The translations under genes were made by a program, and so were the position numbers. The notes beneath the pieces were generated by a model. The model saw only the letters and a list, made by a program, of their open reading frames with translations, did no database searches and had not been told where the DNA came from. From Agrococcus pavilionensis RW1 (GTDB taxonomy: Bacteria; Actinomycetota; Actinomycetes; Actinomycetales; Microbacteriaceae), in NCBI RefSeq assembly GCF_000400485.1, contig NZ_ASHR01000028.1, positions 62,001-126,000 on the forward strand: a stretch of 64,000 bases of DNA. The letters run 5' to 3'. This document shows, in pieces, positions 27,849 through 35,013 of this stretch (within the stretch, counting starts at the first letter, position 1; the number at the start of each line of letters is the position of its first letter).

Positions 27849-28735
27849 GGGCCGCCCTCGATCGCCGCGGCGAACGCGGCGCTCAGCGAGAGGCGCCGAG
27901 GGGAGAGCTCCGTCACGAGCAGTCCCTCCCGTGCCGCGATGCGCGCGATGCGCTCAGGGTCGAGCCCCCGCACCGCGAGCGCGCCCGACGCGCGGCCGTG
28001 CACGACGGCGCTCGCCGCGCGCAGCGCTCCCGCGAAGCGGTCGCCCTCCGTCGACCGCACGATGACCACGGGCGCGGCGTGCGCGCGCAGGAACGCATCC
28101 ACGTCGCCCTCGAACCTCGTGCGTCCGCCGTGGAGGCACACGAGCCGGTCGAGGAGCGGCTCGATCTCGTCGAGCGCGTGCGCCGAGAGCAGCACGGCCC
28201 CGCCGCTGTCGGCGTGCGCGCGCAGGAGTGCCGAGAGCCACCGCCGGCCGGCCGGGTCGAGGCCGTCGAAGGGCTCGTCGAGCACGAGGATGCGCGGTGA
28301 GGGCAGCAGCGCTCCCGCGATCGCGAGGCGGCGGCGCATGCCGAGCGAGAACGAGCGCACCGGGCCGCGCGCCTCCGCGAGTCCCACCGCCTGCAGCGTG
28401 CGGTCGATCGCGTCGCGCGCGACGCCCGCGCGCAGGGCGAGCGGTACGAGGTGCGACCGAGCGCTCGCACCGGGCGCGGCTCCCAGCGCATCGGCGCAGA
28501 AGCCGACCGAGCGCAAGGGCGTGCCGAGCGACCGGTAGCGGGCGCCCGCGACGCGAGCGATGCCCTCGTGACGCTCGAGGCCGAGGAGGCAGCGGAGGGT
28601 CGTCGTCTTGCCGGCGCCGTTGACGCCGACGAAGCCCGTCACGCTGCCCCACGGCACGAGGAAGGAGACGCCGTCGAGCACGGTGCGACCGCCGTAGCCG
28701 CGGCGCAGCGCCGCGACCTCGATCGCCGGCCTCAT
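27845..28735 (-). CDS. ABC transporter ATPase (BcrA/CcmA-like)
   Basis: 296 aa. Walker A GVNGAGKTTTLR around residues 37-48, signature FSLGMRRRLAIAGALL around 129-144, Walker B RILVLDEPFDGLDPAG and the H-loop serine/histidine in LLSAHALDEIEP. The variant signature LGMRRR and a C-terminal accessory part of about 80 residues are typical of bacitracin/lantibiotic-export ATPases. ATGA overlap with the upstream ATPase and GTGA overlap with the downstream permease indicate strict co-translation. Confidence 0.9.
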   Translation of the reverse strand: MRPAIEVAALRRGYGGRTVLDGVSFLVPWGSVTGFVGVNGAGKTTTLRCLLGLERHEGIARVAGARYRSLGTPLRSVGFCADALGAAPGASARSHLVPLALRAGVARDAIDRTLQAVGLAEARGPVRSFSLGMRRRLAIAGALLPSPRILVLDEPFDGLDPAGRRWLSALLRAHADSGGAVLLSAHALDEIEPLLDRLVCLHGGRTRFEGDVDAFLRAHAAPVVIVRSTEGDRFAGALRAASAVVHGRASGALAVRGLDPERIARIAAREGLLVTELSPRRLSLSAAFAAAIEGGP

Positions 28736-29340
28736 GCGGGCTCCATGCGCACGACACCGGTGTCGGCGGCGAGTGCGCGCTCGCCGTGGTCGACGAGCAC
28801 GACGAGCCGCGTCGACGCCCAGCGCTCGACGCTCCCCGCGAGCCGCGCGGCGGCCTCGTCGTCGAGGCCGAGGAACGGCTCGTCGAGGAGCATGACGCCG
28901 GCCTCGCGAAGGGTCGTGAGCACGACCCACGCACTGCGCCGCTGGCCGGTGGAGAGGGCGTCGGCGCGCATCGCGAGGCAGCCCTCGAGCCCGGCGGCTG
29001 CGAGCGCCGCGATCGCGCGATCGGCGCCGACGCCCGCCGCGCGACCGAACAGGCGCGCGTGCCGCTCGAGGCTCACGGCCGGCAGCAGCGCGGGCTCGCT
29101 GCGCGTCACGGTGCGTCCAGCGCGCGCGAGCGGGTCGCTCGCGAGCCTGCCCGCCACGAGCACGCGGCCGCGCGGCGGCCGCGCGGCGCCCGCGAGCAGC
29201 TCGACGACCGTGCTCTTCCCGATCCCGTTGCGACCGACGAGGCGCAGCAGTCGCGGCGCGCGCCCCTCGAGGTCGGGGACGCGGACGCGCGAGCGGCCGA
29301 CCGGCACGATGCCGACGCCCTCCATGAGCACGCTCGTCAC
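28732..29340 (-). CDS. Second ABC transporter ATPase of the bacteriocin-like operon
   Basis: 202 aa, short. Walker A GRNGIGKSTVVELLAG, signature LSTGQRRSAWVVL, Walker B VMLLDEPFLGLDD; a recognisable H-loop reads VVLVDHGERA. The N-terminus lacks the usual A-loop strand, making it a compact ATPase. Start GTG at 29340 overlaps the upstream permease stop as GTGA; an ATG 15 bases later is the alternative. It probably powers the 374-aa polytopic protein encoded just before it. Confidence 0.85.
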   Translation of the reverse strand: MTSVLMEGVGIVPVGRSRVRVPDLEGRAPRLLRLVGRNGIGKSTVVELLAGAARPPRGRVLVAGRLASDPLARAGRTVTRSEPALLPAVSLERHARLFGRAAGVGADRAIAALAAAGLEGCLAMRADALSTGQRRSAWVVLTTLREAGVMLLDEPFLGLDDEAAARLAGSVERWASTRLVVLVDHGERALAADTGVVRMEPA

Positions 29341-30461
29341 CGCCGCCTGCCGAGCGTCGCCGCGACGGCGACCGCGACGAGCGCGGTGCCCGGTAGGAGC
29401 AGCCACGCCGCGGCGAGGCCGCCGGTCGCGACGAGGCACGGCGCGGCGAGGAGCATGGCGAAGGCCAGCGCGCGCACCGCGAGGCGCTCGGTGCCGGGCT
29501 CGAGCAGCACGACGGTCGACGCCGCCACCGCGACGTACCAGCCGATCGCCGCGGCCTCCCACGACCGCTCGGCGCCGCTCCCCGCGAGCGCCGCGAGCGC
29601 ACTCGAGAGCGGCGCCGCCGCGAAGCCCACCGCGAGCACGGCTATCGCGAGGGTCGCCGTGACCGCCGCCCTCGGCGCGCCGCACGACACGAGCTCGCGC
29701 GCGAGCCGCTCGAGCGGCCGCGCATCCTGCGCCAGGAGCTGCGTGGCGATCCAGAGCGCGGGGGCCGTCGCGATCGCGAGCACGAGCGGCTGCGACGCGG
29801 CGATCGCAGCCCAGGCCGCCGCGAGCTCCGCGCTCGGCGCCGCGCGCTCGAGCGAGCCGGCCGCGATCGCGGCCCAGGCCGCGACGCCGGCCGCGAGCAC
29901 AGCGCCGAGCCGCGCCCCCGCGCCGCGGATTAGCGGCCGTCCCCCGCCGATGGCAGCGACCGCCATCGCCCCGGCGATCCCCGCCGCTGCCGCCGCGAGC
30001 ACCGCGACCGCGCGGCCGTCGCCCGCGGTCGACAGCGAGACCGCCGCAGCGCCCGCCACGACGCTCGAGCTCAGCAGCAGCGGAGCGACGGCCGCGAGCG
30101 CTCCCCACCCTCGCGCGCCGCCGAGGTCGAGGGTGCGCAGCAGTCCGGCGACGGCGTCGAGCGACACGACGAGCGGCGGCGTCGCGCCGACCGCGAGGCG
30201 CGAGGCGGGCCCGAGCGCGAGCGCCGCGAGCAGCACCGGCACCGCGACCTCGGGCGACAGGCGCACGGCGAGGTGCACGGCGGCGGCGGCGACCGCCACG
30301 ACGCCGAGGAGCGCGCTGAGCGACGCCACGAGCAGCGGCAGCCGCAGCGGGCTCGAGAGCGCGGCGAGCATCCATCCCGGCAGCACGTGGTGCGCGACGA
30401 CCCAGCCGACCTCGGCGGCAGCCGCCGTCGCCCGCCGAGCCCTCGCGCGCCCGTCGCTCAT
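29337..30461 (-). CDS. Large polytopic membrane protein, likely ABC permease partner
   Basis: 374 aa, about ten hydrophobic segments (PLLVASLSALLGVVAVAAAAVHLA, VAVPVLLAALALGPASRLAVG, VAVLAAAAAGIAGAMAVAAIGG, and WLLLPGTALVAVAVAATLG at the end). No catalytic motif. ATG at 30461 overlaps the upstream stop (ATGA) and its stop overlaps the 202-aa ATPase start (GTGA). Position and topology suggest the membrane half of an ABC exporter for the peptide at 32034-32312. Very Ala-rich, no family name can be given. Confidence 0.65.
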   Translation of the reverse strand: MSDGRARARRATAAAAEVGWVVAHHVLPGWMLAALSSPLRLPLLVASLSALLGVVAVAAAAVHLAVRLSPEVAVPVLLAALALGPASRLAVGATPPLVVSLDAVAGLLRTLDLGGARGWGALAAVAPLLLSSSVVAGAAAVSLSTAGDGRAVAVLAAAAAGIAGAMAVAAIGGGRPLIRGAGARLGAVLAAGVAAWAAIAAGSLERAAPSAELAAAWAAIAASQPLVLAIATAPALWIATQLLAQDARPLERLARELVSCGAPRAAVTATLAIAVLAVGFAAAPLSSALAALAGSGAERSWEAAAIGWYVAVAASTVVLLEPGTERLAVRALAFAMLLAAPCLVATGGLAAAWLLLPGTALVAVAVAATLGRRR

Positions 30462-30874
30462 GGCTCGCGCGAGCGACCCGCGGCTCGATGCCCGGAGCCG
30501 ACGAGGTGGTAGGCGACGGCGAGCATCGAGACGGCGAGCAGCGGCCACCCGAACAGGTGCGCGGGCCAGGTGCGCACGAGCCCGACGAGGGTCATCGCGA
30601 CGAGCGCCGTCACGGCCGATCCCGCGCCGGCGAGCGCGAAGCGGAAGCGCCCGTCGACCAGCGCGGGCACGCTCGTCGCGAGCGCGCAGGCGGAGGCCGC
30701 GAGCGTCAGCCACGTGCTCGCCACCCGGAGCTCCGGCGCGACGTCGGTCGCCGCCGCCGCGCTCAGCACGCCCGTGACGAGCAGCAGCTGCGCGAGCGCG
30801 ATCCCGCGGACCCCGGTGCGCGAGAGCGGCAGCGCGATGCCGAGCTCGGGGATGCGGAAGGTCGCGCGCGTCAC
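30458..30874 (-). CDS. Small four-helix membrane protein of the bacteriocin-like operon
   Basis: 138 aa with four hydrophobic segments (GIALAQLLLVTGVLSAA, TWLTLAASACALATSVPAL, FALAGAGSAVTALVAMTLVGLV, FGWPLLAVSMLAVAYHLVG) and a basic C-terminus ending HRAAGRSREP. I do not recognise a family. Start GTG at 30874 overlaps the upstream gene by GTGA. A small basic membrane protein in such a cluster is a candidate immunity factor, but known circular-bacteriocin immunity proteins are usually only about 50-60 aa. Confidence 0.65.
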   Translation of the reverse strand: MTRATFRIPELGIALPLSRTGVRGIALAQLLLVTGVLSAAAATDVAPELRVASTWLTLAASACALATSVPALVDGRFRFALAGAGSAVTALVAMTLVGLVRTWPAHLFGWPLLAVSMLAVAYHLVGSGHRAAGRSREP

Positions 30875-31431
30875 CCGAGGCACAGCAGCACCCCCGTCGC
30901 CACTGCCGCCGCGAGCGAGCGCGCGTAGTCCCGCGCCGAGCGGCGTGCCGCGGGGAAGGCGAGCGGCGCGACCGCGGCGACCGCGATCGCCGCGACCCAC
31001 AGCTGCCAGCCGCGCGGCACGGCGGCGACGCCCATCGCGAGCGCGGCGACCTGCTGGCCGAGCACGAGCACCGCGAGCACGAGGCCCGCGACGCCGAGCC
31101 GCACCCTGCCCGCGCCGCGCGCGGGTCGCAGCGCGACCGGCCCGAGCCAGCGCTCGAGCAGCGTCGCGATCACGGCCGCGACGATGAGGACGAGCAGGTG
31201 CAGCGCGATGGCGCTCACCGCTCCGACCGTCGTCGCGGCAGCCGCGAGCGCCGCATCGCCGAGCGCGTCCGCAGCCTCCTGCCCTGCAGCCGCGGCGACG
31301 TCGACGAACATCGGCAGGCGCACGAGCAGCAGCGCGCTCACGAGCGCGATCACGACGCACCAGACCACCGCCGAGGTCGTCGACCGCTCGAGCGCGGGGC
31401 GAGCGACCCCCGCCCGGATGGGCGCATCCAT
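30871..31431 (-). CDS. Membrane protein with four to five helices (Yip1-like topology)
   Basis: 186 aa. Hydrophobic segments at about residues 20-43 (VVWCVVIALVSALLLVRLP), 67-93 (AIALHLLVLIVAAVIATLL), 110-137, 142-160 and 171-186. Topology resembles Yip1-type proteins; no conserved catalytic residues. ATG at 31431 has AGGGAGGAAG close upstream, the one non-overlapping junction (12-bp gap) in the operon, so this gene may be re-initiated strongly. Possible part of the maturation or secretion complex; function inferred from context only. Confidence 0.65.
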   Translation of the reverse strand: MDAPIRAGVARPALERSTTSAVVWCVVIALVSALLLVRLPMFVDVAAAAGQEAADALGDAALAAAATTVGAVSAIALHLLVLIVAAVIATLLERWLGPVALRPARGAGRVRLGVAGLVLAVLVLGQQVAALAMGVAAVPRGWQLWVAAIAVAAVAPLAFPAARRSARDYARSLAAAVATGVLLCLG

Positions 31432-31443
31432 GGCTTCCTCCCT

Positions 31444-32037
31444 TCACGTGCCGCGAGCGACGCAGAGCGATTCCGTGACGGCCGCGAGCACGACGAGCAG
31501 CGCGGCGACGGCCGTGAGGCGCAGACCGTAGCCGAGCCCGATCGCGTACGCAGCGGTCGGGCGTCGACCTGTGCACAGCCATGCCGACGCGACGTGCGCG
31601 ACGGGCAGCAGGCCCGCTGTCGCCGCGAGCAGCACCGCGGCGACCTCGAAGACGATGTACGGAGCGATGCGCGCGAGCGTCTCCACCGCTCCGAGGGCCG
31701 CGACGACCGAAGCGGCCGAGACGCCGATGCCGATCCCGATGAGCGAAATGCCCACGAGGGTGAGCGACCCGAGCACCGGCGCGCCCGACGCGAGCAGCGC
31801 GATGGCTGCGAGGTTGCTCGCGGCGATGCCGAGCGCGCTGCCGTCGGCGGCGAGCACGGCCGAGTCGATCGATCCGCCGGCGACGGCCGCCGCGTTGGCG
31901 GCAGCGATGTCACCGGAAGCCGCAGCGGTGGCCGCCGAGGCCGCGCCCAGCAGACCGGCAGCGAGCACGGCCGACGACGCGAGCGCGAGCCGGAGCGCGC
32001 CCCGCTCGCTCGCGGCGCCGACCGTGCTCCGGCTCAT
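31444..32037 (-). CDS. SpoIIM/DUF95-like membrane protein beside the bacteriocin-like peptide
   Basis: 197 aa with about five hydrophobic segments. The stretch NLAAIALLASGAPVLGSL...GISLIGIGIGVS, then IAPYIVFEVAAVLLAATAGLL, follows the DUF95 pattern (asparagine-led helix, Gly-rich helix, then PHGxxE-xPA-llAgxaG), with the family histidine replaced by tyrosine. DUF95 proteins are a hallmark of circular-bacteriocin loci, where they are needed for maturation or secretion. Start overlaps the peptide gene stop as ATGA. The family match is by eye and should be tested with a profile search. Confidence 0.65.
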   Translation of the reverse strand: MSRSTVGAASERGALRLALASSAVLAAGLLGAASAATAAASGDIAAANAAAVAGGSIDSAVLAADGSALGIAASNLAAIALLASGAPVLGSLTLVGISLIGIGIGVSAASVVAALGAVETLARIAPYIVFEVAAVLLAATAGLLPVAHVASAWLCTGRRPTAAYAIGLGYGLRLTAVAALLVVLAAVTESLCVARGT

Positions 32038-32312
32038 CGGATGGCCAGCGTGCGGAGCTTCCGCTTCAAGTACCACGTGACCGTGGAGATGACGGCCCCG
32101 AGGAGGCCGCCCGAGAAGAGCGCGGCGACGACGGCGAGGGCCGCACCGCCGATCTCGATGGCCGCGACGACCTGCGCGGCCGCGATGCCGGACAGCCCGA
32201 AGCTGGCCATGAGCCACGACAGCGACACGCCTGCCGCCGCCAGGCCGACGACCGTCACGGCCGCCGATGCCGTCCACACGGCCGCACGGCCGCGCTTCGA
32301 TTCGATCTGCAT
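32034..32312 (-). CDS. Candidate circular bacteriocin prepeptide (AS-48-like)
   Basis: 92 aa. A basic N-terminus (MQIESKRGRAAVW) and one hydrophobic helix make a leader of about 34 residues. From M35 the sequence (MASFGLSGIAAAQVV, EIGG, SGGLLGAV, YLKRKLRTLAIR) parallels mature AS-48 (MAKEFGIPAAVAGTVL, EAGG, SGGLSLLA, YLKKEIKKK). Predicted core M35-R92 is 58 aa with five basic and one acidic residue; circular bacteriocins are 58-70 aa and cationic. ATG at 32312 has a very strong ribosome site (GGAGGAAGGAG, six bases away). Coupled by ATGA to the DUF95-like gene. The C-terminal arginine is unusual, as known members end in a hydrophobic residue. Confidence 0.72.
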   Translation of the reverse strand: MQIESKRGRAAVWTASAAVTVVGLAAAGVSLSWLMASFGLSGIAAAQVVAAIEIGGAALAVVAALFSGGLLGAVISTVTWYLKRKLRTLAIR

Positions 32313-32330
32313 GAGTTGACTCCTTCCTCC

Positions 32331-32391
32331 CACCCGTTCGCCGGGTGCTCGTGCCGCGCGGCACGAGACCGTGGGCGTCGCCCGCGACGCC
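32331..32391 (-). promoter_or_regulatory. Three adjacent inverted repeats in the leader of the bacteriocin-like operon
   Basis: Inverted repeats at 32331-32347 (cacccg-ttcgc-cgggtg), 32348-32367 (perfect 20-bp palindrome ctcgtgccgcgcggcacgag) and 32374-32391 (ggcgtcg-cccg-cgacgcc) fill almost the whole 80-bp gap between the XRE gene and the peptide start. Could be an operator, terminator/attenuator, or RNA leader placed directly before the ribosome site. Confidence 0.65.
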
Positions 32392-32392
32392 A

Positions 32393-32608
32393 TCACTCGC
32401 CCTCCTCCCGCAGCCGCGCCGCGATGGCCGCCGCCAAGCGCGCCACGAGCGACGCGGGCGGCTCGATCGAGCCGTCCTCCACGCCGACGACCGTCGCGAC
32501 CGGCGTGCCGGCGCGATCGGCGAGCGCGCGCTGCGTCATGCCGGCGTGCGAGCGCAGGGATGCGAGTGAGGTCCCGATGCGCGATTCGACCGCCATGTCG
32601 GAAAGCAT
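32393..32608 (-). CDS. Small XRE-family regulator upstream of the bacteriocin-like operon
   Basis: 71 aa, a stand-alone helix-turn-helix: ESRIGTSLASLRSHAGMTQRALADRAGTPVATVVGVEDGSIEPPASLVARL. The motif MTQRALADRAGTPVATVVGVE is a typical XRE/Cro HTH. Either ATG (32608 or 32596) may be used; neither has a clear ribosome site, so translation may be leaderless. Same strand and 80 bp before the peptide gene, so it is the obvious candidate for its control. Confidence 0.8.
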   Translation of the reverse strand: MLSDMAVESRIGTSLASLRSHAGMTQRALADRAGTPVATVVGVEDGSIEPPASLVARLAAAIAARLREEGE

Positions 32609-32690
32609 GCCAGGTTTTCAACGGTCGCGCAACCACTTCTCGACAACGGGTAGCCGATCTTGCCGCTGCATGTCGAACAACCATCGAATA

Positions 32691-32724
32691 CCGTGATCGG
32701 TGTTCGGCACTCGTGCGGATAATG
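32691..32724 (+). promoter_or_regulatory. Candidate promoter and operator of the XRE-ImmA pair
   Basis: GATAAT (32719-32724) fits a -10 on the plus strand. An inverted repeat ACCG-TGAT-CGGT (32691-32702) lies where the -35 should be and could be the regulator's own operator. Weak evidence, position-based. Confidence 0.4.
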
Positions 32725-32751
32725 GGGTGACGCAGGAAGCGGGGTCGAGCG

Positions 32752-33228
32752 ATGTCCATCCACCTTCGCGGCGCGAGCGCGAGCGAGCGCGCGCGCTACG
32801 CCGAGCTCGTGCGACCCGCCCGCGTGCGCCGCGGCCTCAGCCAGAAGGCGCTCGCGACGCTCGCGGAGGTCGACCGCACGACCGTGAGCAACATCGAGCG
32901 CGGTGCCGGCGCTCCGCAGGAGGACGTCCTCCGACGGCTGTTCGCAGCGCTGGGCCTCGCCACCGATGCGCAGCCGCGCGACCCCGAGGTCGAGCTCTGG
33001 GTCGCCGTGATGTCCGAGCTGCTCTCGAGCGTGCCCGCCGATCGCAGGCACCTCGCCGCCGACGCCGCGATCGCGACGCTCGCCGCGCACGTGCGGGCGG
33101 GCGAGGTGTCAGCGGTCGGCCCTACCCTCACCGCCATCCACGACGAGGGCGGACTCGAGGAGCGCGACATCCATGGACTTGCGGCGCGGCGCGGCATCGC
33201 TCGAAGGGACGAGCCCCACGCTGAGTGA
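32752..33228 (+). CDS. XRE-family transcriptional regulator, partner of an ImmA/IrrE-like protease
   Basis: 158 aa. Residues about 15-75 form an XRE HTH (VRRGLSQKALATLAEVDRTT, then VSNIERGAGAPQEDVLRRLFAALGLA). The C-terminal half is a helical domain of unknown role (ADAAIATLAAHVRAG). Its end overlaps the start of the ImmA/IrrE-type gene by 56 bp. By analogy with ImmR-ImmA, it may repress the divergent operon or itself until cleaved by the protease. Confidence 0.82.
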   Translation: MSIHLRGASASERARYAELVRPARVRRGLSQKALATLAEVDRTTVSNIERGAGAPQEDVLRRLFAALGLATDAQPRDPEVELWVAVMSELLSSVPADRRHLAADAAIATLAAHVRAGEVSAVGPTLTAIHDEGGLEERDIHGLAARRGIARRDEPHAE

Positions 33229-33592
33229 GCTCGTCCGGCTGTGCGCGCAAGCGGGGCTCGAGGTGCACGTCGCAGCGCTCCCGGCCGGCTGCCTCGGCGC
33301 CTACGAGCACGAGCGCGAGCGCATCCTGCTCGCCCGCGGCCTCACGCCCGTCGAGCAGCGCTGCGTGCTGGCCCACGAGCTCGGGCACGCGCTGCTCTCG
33401 CACGTCGGCTCGTCGGCAGCCGACGAGCGCGCCGCGGAGCGGTTCGCCGCGCGCCTGCTCATCGATCCGCGGGCGCTCGCCGAGGCGTGCAGGTGGGCGC
33501 GCGACGACGCCGAGCTCGCGGACGAGCTGGGCGTCACGATCGACATCGTGCGGGACTACCGGGAGCATCGCGGCGTGCGCCGCGCCGCGTGA
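33173..33592 (+). CDS. ImmA/IrrE family metallopeptidase-like protein
   Basis: 139 aa. The zinc-protease motif HELGHALLSH lies around residues 68-77, preceded by VEQRCVLA, with the third-ligand region AERFAARLLIDP: the family order (IrrE/ImmA, domain DUF955). ATG at 33173 has GAGGAG about ten bases upstream and overlaps the XRE gene. Such proteases cleave XRE repressors after a signal, linking stress to derepression. Short for the family, which is often 130-180 aa when stand-alone. Confidence 0.85.
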   Translation: MDLRRGAASLEGTSPTLSELVRLCAQAGLEVHVAALPAGCLGAYEHERERILLARGLTPVEQRCVLAHELGHALLSHVGSSAADERAAERFAARLLIDPRALAEACRWARDDAELADELGVTIDIVRDYREHRGVRRAA

Positions 33593-33601
33593 GCCGCCGC
33601 G

Positions 33602-34432
33602 TCAGCGATCCGGGATCGGCACCGGCTCGACGCCGAGCGGCGCGAGCCGGGAGGCGCCGCCGTCGAGCGCGGTCAGCACCCAGATGCCGCCGGAGTGGAC
33701 CGCGACGGAGTGCTCCCACTGGCATGCGTCGGAGCCGTCGGCGCTGCGCACCGTCCAGCCGTCGGCGTCGACGGTCGTCGCGGTGCCCTTCGCGTGGATG
33801 ATCGGCTCGATCGCGACGCACAGCCCCGGCTTGACCGCCGGCCCCTTGACGCGCGTGCTGTAGTTGAAGACCGGCGGCTCCTCGTGCATCGCGCGGCCGA
33901 TGCCGTGGCCGATGTAGTCCTCGCTGATGCCGTAGTCGCTGTGCGCCTCGATGTGCTCCTCGATCGCCGCGCCGACCTCGCCGAGCTGCTTCGCGCCGGC
34001 GAGCGCGGCGATCCCGGCCCACAGCGCGTCGTGCGTGACGTCGCTCAGCCGCTGCCGCGCATCCGTCAGCGCGGGGTCGCCGCCCGGCACGACGACCGAG
34101 ATCGCGGCGTCGCCGTGGAAGCCGCCGATCGTCGCACCGCAGTCGACGGTGACGATGTCGCCCGGCTGCAGCGGCGTGCCGTTCGGGATGCCGTGCACGA
34201 CCACGTCGTTCACGTTGGTGCACAGCGTGTGCTCGTAGCCGGGCTCGAGCTGGAAGTTCGGCACGGCGCCGTGCTCGCGGATGACGCGCTCGGCGATCGC
34301 GTCGAGCTCGAGCGTCGTGACCCCCGGCGCGATGGCGCGCTCGACCGCCTCGAGCGCGAGGGCGGTGATGCGACCGGGCTCCCGCATGCCGGCGAGCTCG
34401 CGGCGCGACTTGTAGGGGCCGCGGCCGCGCAT
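33602..34432 (-). CDS. map: Type I methionine aminopeptidase
   Basis: 276 aa. Removes N-terminal Met from nascent proteins. Metal ligands: D in VTVDCGATIGGFHGDAA (two Asp), H in YIGHGIGRAMHEEP, and E residues in CVAIEPIIH and WEHSVAVH. ATG at 34432 shares a base with the adk stop. Normally infA follows; here the next minus-strand genes belong to the bacteriocin-like locus. Confidence 0.97.
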   Translation of the reverse strand: MRGRGPYKSRRELAGMREPGRITALALEAVERAIAPGVTTLELDAIAERVIREHGAVPNFQLEPGYEHTLCTNVNDVVVHGIPNGTPLQPGDIVTVDCGATIGGFHGDAAISVVVPGGDPALTDARQRLSDVTHDALWAGIAALAGAKQLGEVGAAIEEHIEAHSDYGISEDYIGHGIGRAMHEEPPVFNYSTRVKGPAVKPGLCVAIEPIIHAKGTATTVDADGWTVRSADGSDACQWEHSVAVHSGGIWVLTALDGGASRLAPLGVEPVPIPDR

Positions 34433-35013
34433 CAGGCCTCGATGCCGCGAGCCGCGAGGCCCGCGAGGATGCGCTCGGTCACCTCGTCGACCGCGCCGAT
34501 GCCGTCGACCTCGACGACGAGGCCGCGCTCCTCGAAGATCGCGATGAGCGGCGCGGTCTCGCGCTCGTAGACGTCGAGGCGGTGGCGGATGACCTCTTCG
34601 GTGTCGTCGCTGCGGCCCTGCTCGAGCGCGCGGGCCGAGAGTCGGCGGACGACCTCGTCGGTGTCGGCGATGAGCCGCACGACCGCGTCGAGCTGCTCGC
34701 CGCGGCGCAGGTTCACGCCGTCGAGGTACTCGACCTGGCCCGCGGTGCGCGGGTAGCCGTCGAGGAGGTAGCCGCGCTCGGCGTCGGGCTGCGCGAGCCG
34801 GTCGTCGACGAGCTCGTTCGTGAGCTCGTCGGGCACGTACTCCCCCGCGTCGAGGATGGCCGTGACCCGCTTGCCGAGCTCGGTCTGCTCCTTGATGTTC
34901 TGGCGGAAGATGTCCCCGGTCGAGACCGCTGGCACGCGCAGTGCCGCGGCCAGCCGAGCTGCCTGGGTACCCTTGCCCGCTCCGGGCGGGCCGACGATGA
35001 GGAGGTTCGCCAT
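34432..35013 (-). CDS. adk: Adenylate kinase (short form)
   Basis: 193 aa. P-loop [15 protein letters not shown] at residues 8-22, [25 protein letters not shown]. The LID domain is short and lacks the zinc cysteines, as is usual in Actinobacteria. Converts ATP + AMP to 2 ADP. Starts directly after the secY stop, in the standard secY-adk-map order. Confidence 0.98.
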   Translation of the reverse strand: MANLLIVGPPGAGKGTQAARLAAALRVPAVSTGDIFRQNIKEQTELGKRVTAILDAGEYVPDELTNELVDDRLAQPDAERGYLLDGYPRTAGQVEYLDGVNLRRGEQLDAVVRLIADTDEVVRRLSARALEQGRSDDTEEVIRHRLDVYERETAPLIAIFEERGLVVEVDGIGAVDEVTERILAGLAARGIEA

